DNA of 64,000 nt. Source: Alcanivorax sp. 24. GTDB lineage: Bacteria > Pseudomonadota > Gammaproteobacteria > Pseudomonadales > Alcanivoracaceae. A program made the position numbers and the translations under genes. The DNA lies in NCBI RefSeq assembly GCF_004360225.1, contig NZ_SNUA01000016.1:28819-92818 (forward strand). Reading direction: 5' to 3'. Positions 10,044-20,793 of the stretch are shown one piece after another; position 1 is the stretch's first letter, and each line of letters begins with the position of its first letter. The notes beneath the pieces were generated by a model. That model was not told the DNA's origin. It ran no database searches and was given only the letters and a program-made list of their open reading frames with translations.

Positions 10044-11255
10044 GTGACTGAACGTCCTGATTACAAGGCATTCCCCGACCAGCGGGGCCACTTCGGGCAA
10101 TTCGGCGGACGGTTCGTCTCCGAAACCCTGATGGCCGCTTTGGACGAACTGGAAACCATGTACCGGCGTCTCAAGGATGACCCCCAGTTCCAGGCCGATT
10201 TCGATTACGACCTGGCCCACTACGTGGGGCGTCCTTCGCCGCTGTATCTGGCGGAACGCTGGAGCGAACAGCTCGGCGGCGCCCGCGTCTGGCTCAAGCG
10301 TGAGGATCTCAACCACACCGGCGCCCACAAGGTGAACAACACCATCGGTCAGGCGCTGCTGGCCAGGCACATGGGCAAAAAACGGGTGATCGCGGAAACC
10401 GGCGCGGGCCAGCACGGGGTCGCCTCCGCCACCGTGGCCGCCCGGCTGGGGCTGGAATGTCACGTGTTCATGGGCGAGGAAGACATTCGCCGGCAGCGAC
10501 TCAATGTCTACCGCATGAAACTGCTCGGCGCCGAAGTGATTCCGGTGACCTCCGGTTCGCGCACCCTCAAGGACGCCATGAACGAAGCCATGCGAGACTG
10601 GGTCACCAACGTGGACGACACCTTCTACATCATTGGCACCGTGGCCGGGCCGCACCCGTATCCGATGCTGGTGCGGGACTTCCAGTCGGTGATCGGCCGC
10701 GAGGCCCGTGAACAGAGTCTCAAGCAGGCCGGCAAGCTGCCGGACGCGCTGGTGGCTTGTGTCGGCGGCGGCTCCAATGCCATTGGCCTGTTCCACCCGT
10801 TCCTGGAGGACGAGGGCGTGGCCATGTACGGCGTGGAAGCCGCCGGTGATGGCGTCGACACTGGCCGTCACGCGGCGCCGTTGAACGCCGGGCGTCCCGG
10901 TGTGCTGCATGGCAACCGCACCTATTTGATGGAAGACGAGAACGGCCAGATCATCGAGACCCACTCGGTGTCCGCTGGTCTGGATTATCCGGGGGTCGGC
11001 CCCGAGCACTCCTGGCTCAAGGACATCGGCCGGGTCAATTACGTGGCCGCCGATGACCAGGAAGCGCTGGCCGCGTTCCGGGAACTGACCCGGGTGGAGG
11101 GCATCATGCCGGCGCTGGAATCCGCCCACGCGCTGGCCTATGCGCGCAAGCTGGCGCCCACCATGGGCGCGGATCAGAATCTCATCGTCAATCTGTCCGG
11201 ACGGGGTGACAAGGATATCCTGACCGTGGCCGACATCGACGGCATCGAGTTTTGA
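10044..11255 (+). CDS. trpB: tryptophan synthase beta chain
   Basis: TrpB condenses indole with serine using PLP. The 403 residues are typical of the TrpB1 class. The PLP lysine is Lys96 in HTGAHKVNN, the phosphate-binding loop is GGGSNAIG, and the monovalent-cation/subunit region [14 protein letters not shown] is intact. The start is GTG with GAGGAG upstream; the nearby ATG is out of frame. The stop is 11 bases before trpA, so translation is coupled with its partner. Confidence 0.97.
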   Translation: MTERPDYKAFPDQRGHFGQFGGRFVSETLMAALDELETMYRRLKDDPQFQADFDYDLAHYVGRPSPLYLAERWSEQLGGARVWLKREDLNHTGAHKVNNTIGQALLARHMGKKRVIAETGAGQHGVASATVAARLGLECHVFMGEEDIRRQRLNVYRMKLLGAEVIPVTSGSRTLKDAMNEAMRDWVTNVDDTFYIIGTVAGPHPYPMLVRDFQSVIGREAREQSLKQAGKLPDALVACVGGGSNAIGLFHPFLEDEGVAMYGVEAAGDGVDTGRHAAPLNAGRPGVLHGNRTYLMEDENGQIIETHSVSAGLDYPGVGPEHSWLKDIGRVNYVAADDQEALAAFRELTRVEGIMPALESAHALAYARKLAPTMGADQNLIVNLSGRGDKDILTVADIDGIEF

Positions 11256-11266
11256 GGGGGAATGCC

Positions 11267-12070
11267 ATGAGCCGTATTCAAGCCTGTTTCGAACAACTGA
11301 ACACCGATGGCCGCAAGGCGTTGATCCCCTTTATCACCGCCGGTGATCCGAACCGGGACGTGACCGTGCCGGTGATGCACGCGATGGTGGCGGCTGGCGC
11401 CGACATCATCGAGCTCGGGGTGCCGTTCTCCGATCCCATGGCCGATGGCCCGGTGATCCAAAAAGCCTGTGAGCGGGCACTTGAAGCGGGCACCAGCCTG
11501 CATGACGTGCTCGCCATGGTCACCGAGTTCCGTCGCCAGAACGAGGATACTCCGGTGGTGCTGATGGGCTATCTGAACCCGGTGGAAGCGATGGGTTACG
11601 AGACCTTCGCCGACGCCTGCGTCAGCGCCGGCGTGGATGGAGTGCTGTTGGTGGACCTGCCACCGGAGGAATGCGAACAGGTGGTGCCGCGGTTTCGCCA
11701 GCGCGGTGTCGATCTGATCTTCCTGGTGGCGCCGACCACCACCGATGAACGCATTCGCCGTATCGGCGAGGCGGCCAGCGGTTATCTTTATTATGTCTCC
11801 CTGAAGGGCGTTACCGGTGCCGCCTCTCTCAATGTGGAGGAAGTGGCGGCGCGGGTTGAAACAATTCGCAACCTTGCCCAATTGCCCATTGGGGTAGGCT
11901 TTGGTATCAAAGACGCGGCATCGGCCCAAGCCGTCAGCCGGGTCGCCGATGGCGTGGTGGTGGGCAGCGCGCTGGTCAACCAGATTGCCGCCAACGCCGG
12001 GCAAACCGATGCCATCGCACCGGCGGTGTCGGCGGTGCTGGCCGAGATGCGCTCCGCCATGGACGAATAA
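11267..12070 (+). CDS. trpA: tryptophan synthase alpha chain
   Basis: TrpA cleaves indole-3-glycerol phosphate and channels indole to TrpB. The 267-residue barrel keeps both catalytic acids, Glu49 ([11 protein letters not shown]) and Asp60 (MADGP), at the same numbers as in the Salmonella enzyme. The phosphate-binding end is [10 protein letters not shown] and VVGSALV. The ATG at 11267 follows GAGGGGG. An in-frame TTG at 11252 overlaps trpB and precedes the RBS, so it is rejected. Confidence 0.97.
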   Translation: MSRIQACFEQLNTDGRKALIPFITAGDPNRDVTVPVMHAMVAAGADIIELGVPFSDPMADGPVIQKACERALEAGTSLHDVLAMVTEFRRQNEDTPVVLMGYLNPVEAMGYETFADACVSAGVDGVLLVDLPPEECEQVVPRFRQRGVDLIFLVAPTTTDERIRRIGEAASGYLYYVSLKGVTGAASLNVEEVAARVETIRNLAQLPIGVGFGIKDAASAQAVSRVADGVVVGSALVNQIAANAGQTDAIAPAVSAVLAEMRSAMDE

Positions 12071-12137
12071 GCCGGTGCCGTATTCGCTTGGTGACAAGCG
12101 GGTCCCATAAAGCGGGTCAAACACAAGGGTCTAGGTA

Positions 12138-13022
12138 ATGAGCAACAACTGGCTGGAAAAGATTCTGCCCGCGGTTCGTCGGCCGCAGGAAAACCGTCGC
12201 AACAGCGTGCCGGAAGGTCTGTGGCGAAAATGCCCACGCTGTGACAGCGCCTTGTACCGGCCGGAACTGGAGCGCAACCTGGATGTGTGCCCCAAGTGCG
12301 AACACCATATGCGTATTGGGGCCCGCAAACGCCTGAAGCTGTTCCTGGATGAAGGCGTCACCTCCGAGATCGGTGCCGAACTGGCGCCGGAGGACCGGCT
12401 CAAGTTCAAGGATTCCAAGAAGTACAAGGACCGCCTCACCGGCGCGCAGAAGGACACCGGCGAAAAAGACGCTCTGGTGGCTTTGAAGGGCAAACTGCAC
12501 GGCCTGCCGCTGGTGGCCTGCGCCTTTGAATTCCGCTTCATGGGCGGGTCCATGGGCTCGGTGGTGGGCGAGCGTTTCGTGCGCGCGGTGGAAGTGTGCC
12601 TGGAACAGCGACTGCCGCTGGTGTGCTTCTCCGCCAGTGGCGGCGCGCGCATGCAGGAAGGTCTGTTTTCCCTGATGCAGATGGCCAAGACCTCGGCCGC
12701 TCTGGAACGCTTGCGCGAAGCCGGGCTGCCGTTCATCTCGGTACTCACCGATCCGGTTTATGGCGGCGTTTCCGCGTCCCTGGCCATGCTGGGCGATATC
12801 AACGTGGCCGAGCCCAACGCTCTGATCGGCTTCGCCGGCCCGCGGGTGATCGAGCAGACCGTGCGGCAAAAGCTGCCGGAAGGCTTCCAGCGCAGTGAGT
12901 TCCTGCTTGAGCATGGCGCCATCGACATGATCGTGCCGCGTCTGCAAATGCGCGACACTCTGCATCGTCTTCTCGCCAGCATGACCGGAGCACCGGCGCC
13001 CCTGCCTCTGTCCGACGAATGA
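12138..13022 (+). CDS. accD: acetyl-CoA carboxylase carboxyltransferase beta subunit
   Basis: AccD pairs with AccA to transfer the carboxyl group from biotin-AccB to acetyl-CoA, the first step of fatty acid synthesis. The 294 residues start with the four-cysteine zinc ribbon (Cys32, Cys35, Cys51, Cys54). The crotonase-fold carboxyltransferase core follows ([38 protein letters not shown]). Its ATGA overlaps the start of folC, a coupling also seen in E. coli and Pseudomonas. Confidence 0.97.
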   Translation: MSNNWLEKILPAVRRPQENRRNSVPEGLWRKCPRCDSALYRPELERNLDVCPKCEHHMRIGARKRLKLFLDEGVTSEIGAELAPEDRLKFKDSKKYKDRLTGAQKDTGEKDALVALKGKLHGLPLVACAFEFRFMGGSMGSVVGERFVRAVEVCLEQRLPLVCFSASGGARMQEGLFSLMQMAKTSAALERLREAGLPFISVLTDPVYGGVSASLAMLGDINVAEPNALIGFAGPRVIEQTVRQKLPEGFQRSEFLLEHGAIDMIVPRLQMRDTLHRLLASMTGAPAPLPLSDE

Positions 13023-14275
13023 GCGATCCGCAGTCTTGGCTCGAACGCATCGAGCGGCTCCACCCCAGCGAAATCGAGCTGGGGCTGGAGCGTTTGCGTC
13101 GTGTCGCCGGAGACCTGGGCGTAGGCACTCTGCCGATGCCGGTAATCACCGTGGCCGGTACCAACGGCAAGGGTTCGGTGGTGCGCCTGCTGACCGCCAT
13201 GGCGGAGGCCGCCGGGCTGCGCTGCTGTGTTTATACCTCCCCCCATTTGCTGCGTTTCAACGAACGTATCCGGCTCCCCGACGGCCCCGCCTCGGACCGG
13301 GCGCTTTGTCAGGCGTTCGAAGCGGTGGAGCGGGGGCGTGGCGATACCGCGCTGACTTATTTCGAGTTCACCACCCTGGCTGGTTTGTGGCTGTTCCAGC
13401 GTAGTGACGCGGATTTGTGCATCCTTGAAGTTGGACTGGGTGGGCGCTTGGACGCGGTCAATCTGATCGACGCCGACGTGTCGGTGGTGACTTCGGTGGG
13501 GCTGGACCATCTGGATTGGCTCGGTGACAGCCGCGAGGCGATTCTGCGGGAAAAAATCGGCATCGGCCGGGCCGGCCGGCCACTGGTTTACGGTGAATTG
13601 GCGGCGCCCTCGAATCTGGACTCGGAACTGGCGGCGCTGGCGGCCTTGCCGCTCAGGGCGGGGCGGGAGTTCACGCTGGGCGACGGGGAAGTGACCGTGC
13701 GTGACGGCGACGGGCAACGCCGCTACCGGATACCGGAGCCGGCGCGTCTGGGCAATGACAACCTGGCCACCGCGATCCAGGCACTGGCCGCGGCGGGTCT
13801 GGCACCGGCCCCGCCTGTTCCGGCCCGGGTGGTGGACACCGGCCTGACCGGTCGTTGCGACCAGCGCCGTTTCCAAGGCATCGAGTGCATTCTCGATGTC
13901 GGCCACAACCTGGAAGCACTGACCCGACTGCGGCGGCGGTTGCCGTCCTGTACCGGCCGCCGCCGGCTGGTGCTGGGCATGATGGCGGACAAACCGGTGG
14001 AGCAGGTCGTGGCCCTGTTCGCCAGCGAGCCGCTGGAATGGTATCTGTGCCGGCCGGATCTGCCTCGCGCCGCCACCGTGGAAAGGTTGGCGTCGGCGCT
14101 ATCGGAAACCACCTCACGGGACGGAGCGGTCCATCTTTGCGGCAGTGTCGCCGAAGCACTGGAAGCGGCGGTGAATGACAGCAATACTGGCGATCAGGTG
14201 GTGATCGTGGGATCCTTCTACACTGTGGCTGAAGCCCTGACGGTGATTGAAGCGGCGCCCGCGCCGCGCCGCTAG
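13019..14275 (+). CDS. folC: folylpolyglutamate synthase / dihydrofolate synthase
   Basis: FolC joins dihydropteroate to glutamate and extends polyglutamate tails on folates. The 418 residues have the Mur-ligase plan: P-loop GTNGKGS at 47-53, [15 protein letters not shown], and [13 protein letters not shown]. The C-terminal ligase domain begins around [13 protein letters not shown]. The ATG overlaps the accD stop by four bases. A dedD-like gene follows after 125 bases. Confidence 0.95.
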   Translation: MSDPQSWLERIERLHPSEIELGLERLRRVAGDLGVGTLPMPVITVAGTNGKGSVVRLLTAMAEAAGLRCCVYTSPHLLRFNERIRLPDGPASDRALCQAFEAVERGRGDTALTYFEFTTLAGLWLFQRSDADLCILEVGLGGRLDAVNLIDADVSVVTSVGLDHLDWLGDSREAILREKIGIGRAGRPLVYGELAAPSNLDSELAALAALPLRAGREFTLGDGEVTVRDGDGQRRYRIPEPARLGNDNLATAIQALAAAGLAPAPPVPARVVDTGLTGRCDQRRFQGIECILDVGHNLEALTRLRRRLPSCTGRRRLVLGMMADKPVEQVVALFASEPLEWYLCRPDLPRAATVERLASALSETTSRDGAVHLCGSVAEALEAAVNDSNTGDQVVIVGSFYTVAEALTVIEAAPAPRR

Positions 14276-14400
14276 AACCGCTGGCGTGCCGGAGCGCTGG
14301 AATAGCCCGGCGGCTCCGGGCCGCCCCCTCCGGGGCTGGCCCGCCCGAGCCCGCGACCACCTGATGCTGGACCTTTAATTCGCGCAAGGAGCCTTCGTAC

Positions 14401-15036
14401 GTGCACCCCCGCACCCGCCATCGCTTGATTGGCCTGTTGTTGCTGCTTCTGCTGGCGGCGATTCTCGCTCCGCTGGTATTGCGATCCCCGGACCAGGTCC
14501 GGGTGGCGCTGGACATGACCCTGCCGGAGGCGCCGATGCTGGAAACCACCGAGCTGGAACCGGTCATCGACGAACAGGAGCAGGAAAGCCTGGAGCGGGA
14601 AATCGAAGCGGATCAACAGGCCGTGGCTGACGCTGGCCAGGCGGAGCTGGAGACTCCCTTACCCGAAGAACGGGACGACAAGGCCGAGGCGGCGTCCGGC
14701 GATCAGGTCGAACCCCGCCCTGAACCTCAGCCGGACCCCGAACCGGAGCCGGAACCCAAGCCCGCCCCGGCTCAGAACGGCACCCTGCCGAAATCGGGTT
14801 TTACCGTGCAAGTTGCCAGCTTCAGTGATCAGGCCAACGCCGATGCCCTGGTGGAACGGCTGCGCGAGGCGGGCTACAACGCCTATTTCCGCACCCAGGA
14901 ACAGGACGGCAACCGCTGGCAGCGGGTGTTCGTGGGGCCGGAAATCCAGCGCAAGGACGCCGAGGCGATGAAACAACGCCTGCGCGATGACAAACGCTTC
15001 GCCCTCGATGGCCTGGTGCGTACCTTCGTGCCTTAG
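14401..15036 (+). CDS. dedD: SPOR-domain protein in the DedD position
   Basis: DedD is a small inner-membrane septal protein whose SPOR domain binds denuded peptidoglycan at the division site. This 211-residue protein has one N-terminal membrane helix (about 8-25), an acidic Pro/Glu linker (about 40-130) and a C-terminal SPOR domain (about 137-211, GFTVQVASFSDQANADAL). The start is GTG with AAGGAG nine bases upstream. The folC-dedD-cvpA-purF order supports the name; the linker itself is not conserved. Confidence 0.88.
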   Translation: MHPRTRHRLIGLLLLLLLAAILAPLVLRSPDQVRVALDMTLPEAPMLETTELEPVIDEQEQESLEREIEADQQAVADAGQAELETPLPEERDDKAEAASGDQVEPRPEPQPDPEPEPEPKPAPAQNGTLPKSGFTVQVASFSDQANADALVERLREAGYNAYFRTQEQDGNRWQRVFVGPEIQRKDAEAMKQRLRDDKRFALDGLVRTFVP

Positions 15037-15050
15037 TGATCTCTACAACC

Positions 15051-15187
15051 GCTGTGGGAGATGGCTTGCCAGCGAATGGAATACGTTCGGGCGTTTGGAC
15101 TATTCGCGGCCAAGGCCGCTTCCCGCAGCGGCTTTGTAGTTCCCTCCGTGGGAAGCTGGCCGGGCGGCGCTCCGCTTGCCAGCGAAT
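15051..15187. repeat. REP cluster
   Basis: At least three REP arms fill the dedD-cvpA gap: GTGGGAGATGGCTTGCC through GCGAAT, an opposed arm around 15105-15128, and GTGGGAAGCTGGCC through AGCGAAT with the longer CGGGCGGCGCTCCG hairpin. Confidence 0.8.
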
Positions 15188-15297
15188 ATGCCCCTATACA
15201 CATAGGCTCCGACGATGACGTTCATTCACGTTCATCCATGGGCAAGCGCGGGACGCTCTGGTAAACTTTGCCGCCTGTTCCGCCCACGCCCCATCTC

Positions 15298-15804
15298 ATG
15301 ACTCTGAATCTGGCAGACGGCATCATCCTGTTCATCATCGCTGTGTCGGCCTTGATCAGCCTCCGCCGCGGTTTCACCCGGGAAGCCTTTTCTCTGCTGA
15401 CGTGGGTGGCCGCCTTCGTGGTGGCGCGGTTGTTCAGCCCGGCGCTGGATGCGCTGCTGGTGGATCAGATCGAGACCCCCAGCCTGCGTTTGGCGGTGGC
15501 GTTTGGTGTGCTGTTCGTCCTGACACTGGTGATCGGCGCGCTGATCAATCATTTGCTCGGCGAGTTGGTCCGGGTCACCGGCCTGAGCGGGACCGACCGG
15601 CTACTGGGCATGGTATTCGGCGCCATTCGCGGCGTCCTGCTGGTGGTGGTGCTGGTCGCACTGGGCCGCCAGCTTTTCATCGAGGATCCCTGGTGGCAGG
15701 CGTCGGTACTGGTACCGCATTTCGTCATGCTGGAGAACTGGACCCGCCAGGTGGCCGGGGATCTGCTCACTTATCTCATCAACATCAGCGCAAGCTCCAG
15801 CTAG
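15298..15804 (+). CDS. cvpA: CvpA family membrane protein
   Basis: CvpA is a small inner-membrane protein, named for colicin V production, found next to purF in most gammaproteobacteria; its exact function is unsettled. The 168 residues show four hydrophobic segments (about 6-24, 28-48, 62-86, 101-124). It begins LADGIILFIIAVSALISLRRGF, the classic N-terminus. ATG 15298 is preferred over an upstream in-frame ATG because the family starts just before this helix. purF follows after 15 bases. Confidence 0.93.
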   Translation: MTLNLADGIILFIIAVSALISLRRGFTREAFSLLTWVAAFVVARLFSPALDALLVDQIETPSLRLAVAFGVLFVLTLVIGALINHLLGELVRVTGLSGTDRLLGMVFGAIRGVLLVVVLVALGRQLFIEDPWWQASVLVPHFVMLENWTRQVAGDLLTYLINISASSS

Positions 15805-15819
15805 CTCGAGGATAAGCAA

Positions 15820-17343
<1,524 letters not shown>

Positions 17344-17360
17344 GGTGAACCGAGTACATC

Positions 17361-18572
17361 ATGAGCGATTTTTCTGATCCAAACGAACTGCATACCGATA
17401 CACTGGCGATTCGCTGGGCGCAGTTACGTACCGATCAGATGTCGCACTCGGAGCCGCTGTTTCTTACCTCCAGCTTTGTCTATGACAGCGCCGCCCAGGC
17501 GGCGGCGCGGTTCTCCGGCGAGGAGCCGGGCAACGTTTACACCCGCTTCACCAATCCCACCGTGGCGGCGTTCGAACAGCGCCTGGCCGCCATGGAAAGA
17601 GCGGAGAAGGGCGTGGCCCTGGCTTCCGGCATGGCCGCCATCAGCAGCACGTTCTTCGCGCTGCTGGCCCCGGGCGATCACATCGTCAGCTCCCGCAGTG
17701 TGTTCGGCACCACCAATGTGGTGTTCGACCGCTACCTGAAGAAATTCCAGGTCGAGACCACCATGGTGGACCTGGCGGACCTGGAGCAATGGCGTGCCGC
17801 GATCCGCCCGGAAACCAAGGTGCTGTTCCTGGAGACGCCGTCCAACCCGCTTTCCGAAGTCGGTGATATTCCGGCCCTGGCCAAATTGGCCCACGACAAC
17901 GGCGCCATTCTTATCGTCGATAACTGTTTCTGCACGCCGGCCTTGCAAAAGCCACTGGCGCTCGGCGCGGATCTGGTGATCCACAGTGCCACCAAGTATC
18001 TGGACGGCCAGGGGCGCTGCCTGGGTGGCGCCGTGGTGGGCCCTGCTGATCTGGTGGATCAGGTTCATGGCTTCGTCCGCTCCGCCGGACCGAGCATGAG
18101 CCCGTTCAACGCCTGGGTATTTCTCAAGGGGTTGGAGACCCTGGGCATCCGCATGCAGGCCCATTCCCGCAATACGCTGGAGCTGGCCGAATGGCTGGAA
18201 CAGCAGCCGGGCATCGCGCGCGTGCACTACGCCGGACTCAAATCCCACCCGCAGCATGAACTGGCGGCGCGTCAGCAGAGCGGCTTTGGCGCGGTACTGG
18301 CGATTGAAGTGGAAGACAGCGACGGCAACCGGGACCGCCAGGCCGCCTGGCGTTTCATCGACGGCACCCGGCTGATCTCGATCACCGCCAACCTCGGCGA
18401 TACCAAATCCACCATCACCCATCCGGGCAGCACCACCCACGGGCGGGTGGCGGAAGAAGACAAACAACGGGCCGGCATCACGGAAAACCTGATCCGTATT
18501 GCGGTAGGCTTGGAGGATGTGGCGGACCTGAAAGCGGATCTGTCCTTGGGGCTGAAAATGCTTGGGTTCTAG
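17361..18572 (+). CDS. metZ: O-succinylhomoserine sulfhydrylase
   Basis: MetZ is a PLP enzyme that makes homocysteine directly from O-succinylhomoserine and sulfide. The 403 residues belong to the Cys/Met metabolism family: YTRFTNPTVAAFEQRLA, ASGMAAI, and the PLP lysine Lys212 in HSATKYLDGQGR. The name rests on the purF-metZ adjacency known in Pseudomonas and on the overall match; MetB- or MetY-type activity cannot be excluded from sequence alone. It ends 341 bases before moxR. Confidence 0.93.
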   Translation: MSDFSDPNELHTDTLAIRWAQLRTDQMSHSEPLFLTSSFVYDSAAQAAARFSGEEPGNVYTRFTNPTVAAFEQRLAAMERAEKGVALASGMAAISSTFFALLAPGDHIVSSRSVFGTTNVVFDRYLKKFQVETTMVDLADLEQWRAAIRPETKVLFLETPSNPLSEVGDIPALAKLAHDNGAILIVDNCFCTPALQKPLALGADLVIHSATKYLDGQGRCLGGAVVGPADLVDQVHGFVRSAGPSMSPFNAWVFLKGLETLGIRMQAHSRNTLELAEWLEQQPGIARVHYAGLKSHPQHELAARQQSGFGAVLAIEVEDSDGNRDRQAAWRFIDGTRLISITANLGDTKSTITHPGSTTHGRVAEEDKQRAGITENLIRIAVGLEDVADLKADLSLGLKMLGF

Positions 18573-18587
18573 AAGAAAGCCATCGTG

Positions 18588-18841
18588 GTCCGTGGACCAC
18601 TGGTGTCCCACAGATGTGGAACAGGCGGCTTACACGCAACACGCTGGCACGCCTACACGCTGATTCGCTGCCAAGGCAGCTTCCCACAGAGGACGCTACG
18701 GAGCCGCTGTGGGAAGCTGCCTTGGCAGCGAATACAGCGCGATTTCATATCTCCAAGACCAATAGACTGGCCACGGCCATGGATTCCTCGGTCAAACCTT
18801 AGAACCATCAAAATTTGTGGGACAGCAATGGTCCGTGGACC
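18588..18841. repeat. REP pair bounded by 26-bp inverted repeats
   Basis: 18588-18613 and 18816-18841 are inverted copies matching at 22 of 26 positions. Each contains GGTCCGTGGACC, and the left one sits in a perfect 16-base palindrome at 18585-18600. Between them lie the word ACACGCAACACGCTGGCACGC, a REP pair (18663-18732) and a tail (CATATCTCCAAGACCAATAG) that recurs beside the REP at 50383. I see no target-site duplication. The element fills most of the metZ-moxR gap, which otherwise holds no gene. Confidence 0.7.
18663..18732. repeat. REP inverted pair
   Basis: ATTCGCTGCCAAGGCAGC and its opposed partner GTGGGAAGCTGCCTTGGCAGCGAAT are near-perfect mirror copies, separated by about 20 bases, inside the larger inverted-repeat element. 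Confidence 0.88.
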
Positions 18842-18913
18842 GCTCCCGGTATTTTAACGTGCTCCTGATTTGGGGGGAGCGCCATTTTAAGAAACAACCA
18901 CAAGGCCGTACCC

Positions 18914-19822
18914 ATGCAGGCACTGGAAAAAGCCCTGGCCCAGGTGGGCCGGGTGGTATTGGGGAAACCGGAACAAATCAAACTGGCCCTGGCCTGCATG
19001 CTTGCCGGCGGCCATCTGTTGATCGAAGACCTGCCCGGCATGGGCAAGACCACGCTGGCTCAGGCTCTGGCGCGGGTCTTCCGGCTGGATTACCGGCGGG
19101 TTCAGTTCACCAGTGACATGCTGCCGGCGGACATTCTCGGGGTGTCCGTATTCGACCCGGACAGCCGTGAATTCACCCTCCGGGAAGGGCCGGTATTCAC
19201 ACAACTGCTGCTGGCCGACGAGATCAACCGTGCCACGCCCAAAACCCAGGGGGCGTTGCTGGAGGCCATGGAAGAGCAGCAGGTATCGCTCGATGGTCTG
19301 ACCCGGCCGCTGCCTGACCCCTTCTTTGTCGTGGCCACGCAGAACCCGGTGACCCAGGCCGGCACCTTCGTCCTGCCGGAATCCCAACTGGACCGCTTTT
19401 TGATGCGCATTTCGCTGGGCTATCCGTCACCGGAAGTGGAGCGGGATCTGCTCGCCGGCGGCGACCAGCGTGATCGGGTAAGGCAACTGGAGTCGGTGAT
19501 CGAGCCGTCGGGGCTGCGCAAACTCTGCCGCTTCGTCGATCAGTTGCGCGCCACCCGGGAGCTGATCGACTACGTGCAACGCTTGCTGGAGGCCACCCGC
19601 GCCGACAGCCGGTTTGTCGCCGGTCTTTCACCCCGTGCCGGTTTGGGGTTGCTGCGCGCCGCCCGTGCCTGGGCGTTGCTGCATGGCCGTGACTATGTGC
19701 TGCCGGAAGATGTGCAGTCGGTCTGGGCGGCGGTGGCGGAACACCGGCTGCAACCCCGTGAAGGCGGCAACGTGGCGGCGATGACCCAGTCCCTGTTGCA
19801 GACCGTGCCGGTGGTGCGCTGA
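18914..19822 (+). CDS. MoxR family AAA+ ATPase
   Basis: MoxR ATPases act as chaperones for von Willebrand or cofactor-containing partners and commonly travel with DUF58 and transglutaminase genes. The 302 residues have Walker A DLPGMGKTT (about 39-47), Walker B LLLADEIN (about 98-105) and the arginine-containing sensor region LPESQLDRFLMR. It is the first gene of a three-gene operon with the DUF58 and TgpA-like genes. Partner specificity is inferred from this context only. Confidence 0.93.
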   Translation: MQALEKALAQVGRVVLGKPEQIKLALACMLAGGHLLIEDLPGMGKTTLAQALARVFRLDYRRVQFTSDMLPADILGVSVFDPDSREFTLREGPVFTQLLLADEINRATPKTQGALLEAMEEQQVSLDGLTRPLPDPFFVVATQNPVTQAGTFVLPESQLDRFLMRISLGYPSPEVERDLLAGGDQRDRVRQLESVIEPSGLRKLCRFVDQLRATRELIDYVQRLLEATRADSRFVAGLSPRAGLGLLRAARAWALLHGRDYVLPEDVQSVWAAVAEHRLQPREGGNVAAMTQSLLQTVPVVR

Positions 19823-19848
19823 CCGGCGTCGAGCGAAGGAGGGCGGCC

Positions 19849-20793
19849 ATGCTAAAACGCGCCTGGCAACACTGGTTGGCCCGACGTCTGCCCCGTGACC
19901 ATCAGGTGCAACTGAACCAGCGCCGTATCTTCATCCTGCCCAGCGGTTACGGTGTGCTGTATCTGGTGGTGGCGCTGCTGTTGTTTCTCGGCGGTGTCAA
20001 TTACGAGAACAACCTGATTCTGGCACTGTGCTTCCTGATGGTGTCGTTATTCGTGATGGGCATCCTGCATACTTTCCGCAATCTTTCTGGTTTGACCCTG
20101 CGCGCTGGCGCCGCCCGTAATGGCTTTGTCGGCGGGCACGGTGGTCTGGCGGTGGTGCTGGTGTCCCAGGGACAGCCGCACCGCAGTGTATGGCTGAGCT
20201 GGCCGGGGCAGGATGCCCAGGAAGTCAGCCTGGAAACCGGAGAAGAGAAAACCGTTTGGTTGAATCTGGCGCTGCCCCGCCGTGGTCCGGTCTGGTCGCA
20301 CCGGTTGCGGGTGGAAAGCCGTTATCCGTTGGGCCTGTTGCGGGCCTGGTCGTTGGTGGAGCTGGAGCACCATTGTCTGGCCTGGCCCAGACCCCGGGAG
20401 GAGGCCGCTTCGCCCTGGGAGGGTAGCGGTGGTACCGGTGGTGTCGGCCGCCATGGCAGCGAAGCTTTCCAGGGGTTGCGTGCCTACGTGCTGGGGGATT
20501 CGCTGCGCCAGGTGGACTGGAAAGGTTACGCACGTGGACGCGGCATGAACACCAAGCTGTTTGATGCCGAGGAGGGCGAACGGCTCTGGCTTGGCTACGA
20601 GCGCCTGGAAGGCCTGCCCGAGGAGCAGCGCCTGGCGTTGCTATGCCATTGGGTGTTGCTGTTGAGCGAGGCCGGCCAACCCTTTGGTTTGCGTCTGCCC
20701 GGCGTGATGCTGGCGCCGGGCGGTGGTGATGAACATCGGCTGCGGGCTCTGGATTTGCTGGCACTGCACGGCAGCGAAGGAGGGCCGCGCTGA
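19849..20793 (+). CDS. DUF58 domain membrane protein
   Basis: The 314-residue protein has two N-terminal membrane helices (about 32-50 and 55-75). The signature DUF58 block follows in the C-terminal half (GSEAFQGLRAYVLGDSLRQVDWKGYARG). DUF58 proteins have a von Willebrand-like fold and are found between MoxR and transglutaminase genes; no biochemical role is firmly assigned. The ATG has GGAGGG upstream, and its last base is shared with the start of the next gene. Confidence 0.92.
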   Translation: MLKRAWQHWLARRLPRDHQVQLNQRRIFILPSGYGVLYLVVALLLFLGGVNYENNLILALCFLMVSLFVMGILHTFRNLSGLTLRAGAARNGFVGGHGGLAVVLVSQGQPHRSVWLSWPGQDAQEVSLETGEEKTVWLNLALPRRGPVWSHRLRVESRYPLGLLRAWSLVELEHHCLAWPRPREEAASPWEGSGGTGGVGRHGSEAFQGLRAYVLGDSLRQVDWKGYARGRGMNTKLFDAEEGERLWLGYERLEGLPEEQRLALLCHWVLLLSEAGQPFGLRLPGVMLAPGGGDEHRLRALDLLALHGSEGGPR

